This document shows positions 62,840 to 64,000 of a stretch of 64,000 bases of DNA, in pieces; position 1 is the first letter of the stretch; every line of letters begins with the position of its first letter. The position numbers and the translations under genes are program-made. The notes under the pieces are model-generated. The model had not been told where the DNA came from and ran no database searches. It worked only from the letters and a program-made list of their open reading frames with translations. Where the stretch lies: assembly GCA_006226375.1 (NCBI GenBank), contig SBHC01000042.1:62001-126000 (forward strand), read 5' to 3'. The DNA comes from Deltaproteobacteria bacterium (GTDB lineage: Bacteria; Myxococcota_C; UBA6777).

Positions 62840-63865
62840 TTATCCAATCTTGGCGCGGACTTTGTTGGCGGCTTCGCGTGACGTGATGTAACCGTTGCGG
62901 TTGATGTCGAGGCCGCTGTTTTGGCGATAGGCTCGGGTGCCACGGCGGAAGAGCACGTGGTTGGGTCCTCGTCCAACGGCGGCTGGCCACAACACGGCCA
63001 TGTACGCGTCTTCCACGGTGTTCATGCGTCCAGCGTAGGGTTCGAGGTAACGCTCGACGTAATCGAGCTGCCGCTCTGGTGACAGACGGGACAGCGCTGA
63101 GGTGCTGGTTCCCATGCCGCGGGCCGTTTGAGGCATGAACTGAATCAAGCCTGTTGCGCCCGTGTGTCGGTTGCGAACGGAAGAGCTGAAGGTCTCGCCT
63201 GTTTCAAAGCTCATCACGGCCATCAAGTGGACAGGGTCCATCTGCAGACGTTCAGCCACTTCCACCACTTTCTGTCGGAAGGCAGCGGAGGTGTTTTCGG
63301 CTCCAGCTACCGACGCGAGGCGACCGGTGGGGCGAGAGTTGTTGACGGGAGATGTGCTGTTGGTGGAAGGAGCGCTGCCGCCGCGGACCGAGGCTTCCCG
63401 GTTACGGAGCAGGTCGTCAAAGTCTACACCGTACCGCTCTGCTTCACGGACAGCGCCGTTCCAGTTGTTGCGGTTGCGACGGAGGAAGAGATTGATCAAG
63501 TCCTGGTTGGTTTCAACGCTGGGGTTGCTAGCCAGGAGTTCATCCAGCGCGGTGGTGCGGTTGCTTTGACCAGGGGCAGGGGCCGAGACTTCTTCGGTGG
63601 AGCGCATGATCGTGGAGTGAACGGCGCGAACATCGGTTGTGTTTGTGTTAACTGTGTTGGCGTTGCCGTCTCGGTCAAAGTGATCCATCTGGTCAAAGAG
63701 CTTCGATGACTCTTCTGCACCTTGGATATAACCATCACCGTTAAGGTCAGCCCGTGCCAGTCTTTGCTTGGAGGCCGATGAGATGCCTCGATCGCCTCCC
63801 ATCTTCTCAAGTGATACTTTCTTGTCTTCCAGGCTCTGGATGAAAGTCTCTCGGGAAATCCGCAT
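62840..63865 (-). CDS. EF-hand-containing lytic transglycosylase
   Basis: An N-terminal EF-hand-like pair (DLNGDGYIQGAEES and DHFDRDGNANTVN) is followed by a polar Thr/Ser region, an SLT domain (MAVMSFETGETF with catalytic Glu, then GATGLIQFMPQTARGMG and EDAYMAVLWPAAVG), and a C-terminal EF-hand (DINRNGYITSREA). Calcium may control activity or structure. No signal peptide is visible, so export may use another system. GAGGG precedes ATG 63865. A CRP-like palindrome lies about 45 bases upstream. Confidence 0.88.
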   Translation of the reverse strand: MRISRETFIQSLEDKKVSLEKMGGDRGISSASKQRLARADLNGDGYIQGAEESSKLFDQMDHFDRDGNANTVNTNTTDVRAVHSTIMRSTEEVSAPAPGQSNRTTALDELLASNPSVETNQDLINLFLRRNRNNWNGAVREAERYGVDFDDLLRNREASVRGGSAPSTNSTSPVNNSRPTGRLASVAGAENTSAAFRQKVVEVAERLQMDPVHLMAVMSFETGETFSSSVRNRHTGATGLIQFMPQTARGMGTSTSALSRLSPERQLDYVERYLEPYAGRMNTVEDAYMAVLWPAAVGRGPNHVLFRRGTRAYRQNSGLDINRNGYITSREAANKVRAKIG

Positions 63866-63910
63866 CGTGTTTGGCCCTCTGCTGACTTGATGGTTGGTTC
63901 AGGAGGTGAA

Positions 63911-63928
63911 TTGTGAGATGGATCACAA
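63911..63928. promoter_or_regulatory. CRP-like operator upstream of the lytic transglycosylase gene
   Basis: TTGTGA-N6-TCACAA contains the CRP core TGTGA-N6-TCACA exactly, on a perfect dyad. It lies 46-63 bases upstream of the start codon. A cAMP receptor gene is not in the window. Confidence 0.5.
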
Positions 63929-64000
63929 CCTACTCCAACGGTATCGGCAATCTGAATCTTGATGTTGCTTCTTTTTTGTATTTTGAAACAAAAGGATTCA

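Noticed and set aside
1-64000. tRNA, rRNA, insertion sequence or prophage
   Set aside because: No cloverleaf-type GTTCGAA segments in context, no rRNA core sequence, no transposase or integrase motif was found on reading both strands; a tRNAscan-SE and Infernal run would be decisive.

Overview
The window looks like chromosomal DNA from a Gram-negative, probably uncultured myxobacterium-like (Myxococcota or former Deltaproteobacteria) organism of moderate GC. This is inferred from two Hanks-type Ser/Thr kinases, a formylglycine-generating-enzyme/PEGA/zinc-ribbon protein, many lipoproteins with Pro-Glu-rich or Cys-rich spacers, a MopE-like metal-binding motif and a classical menaquinone pathway. 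I saw no rRNA, tRNA, CRISPR array, insertion sequence or phage gene. Gene density is high and the long antisense reading frames look like shadows.

Region by region. (1) 37-8587, plus strand: DAHP synthase followed by menG, menF, menD, menA, menC and menE, a near-complete route from chorismate to menaquinone; menB and menH are not in the window. (2) 8668-19226: a surface/secreted block with Cys-rich lipoproteins, a transmembrane Ser/Thr kinase with an extracytoplasmic poly-Arg tract, a proline-rich protein, two endonuclease/exonuclease/phosphatase-fold lipoproteins flanking a DUF1963 protein, and a His-rich polytopic membrane protein. (3) 19284-27763: an ECI2-like enoyl-CoA isomerase, a NUDIX hydrolase, an Ala/Gly repetitive protein with a TPR partner, and a [2Fe-2S] ferredoxin-diiron protein-TetR-membrane protein set. 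(4) 27929-38702, minus strand: secreted S41 protease, FKBP, Ser/Thr kinase, FGE/PEGA protein, acyl-CoA dehydrogenase, cytochrome-P460-like lipoprotein and a secreted basic protein.

(5) 38849-48838, minus strand, is the most striking part. In transcription order it is an apparent operon of discrete enzymes: malonyl-type acyltransferase, FabZ-like dehydratase, ketosynthase, FabG-like ketoreductase, HMG-CoA-synthase-like enzyme (PksG type), ECH1 (PksH type), ECH2 (PksI type), FabI-type reductase, acyl carrier protein, second FabI-type reductase and a metallo-beta-lactamase-fold hydrolase. This is a full beta-branching (HCS) cassette joined to a complete set of stand-alone fatty-acid/polyketide enzymes, with no modular PKS in view. 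It could make a beta-methyl-branched acyl chain, or an isovaleryl-type starter on the ACP. A good sigma-70-like promoter with a palindrome in its spacer and two further inverted repeats lie upstream.

(6) 49250-63865: HEAT-repeat/cyclophilin fusion, GST-like protein, secreted MsrB, hydroxyacid-oxoacid transhydrogenase-like dehydrogenase, cysteinyl-tRNA synthetase, MATE exporter, glutaredoxin-like protein, DUF177 protein, a giant tricorn-like S41 protease with Lys-rich linkers, and a lytic transglycosylase flanked by EF-hands with a CRP-like site upstream.

All calls come from reading the sequence and family knowledge; no database search or structure prediction was run.
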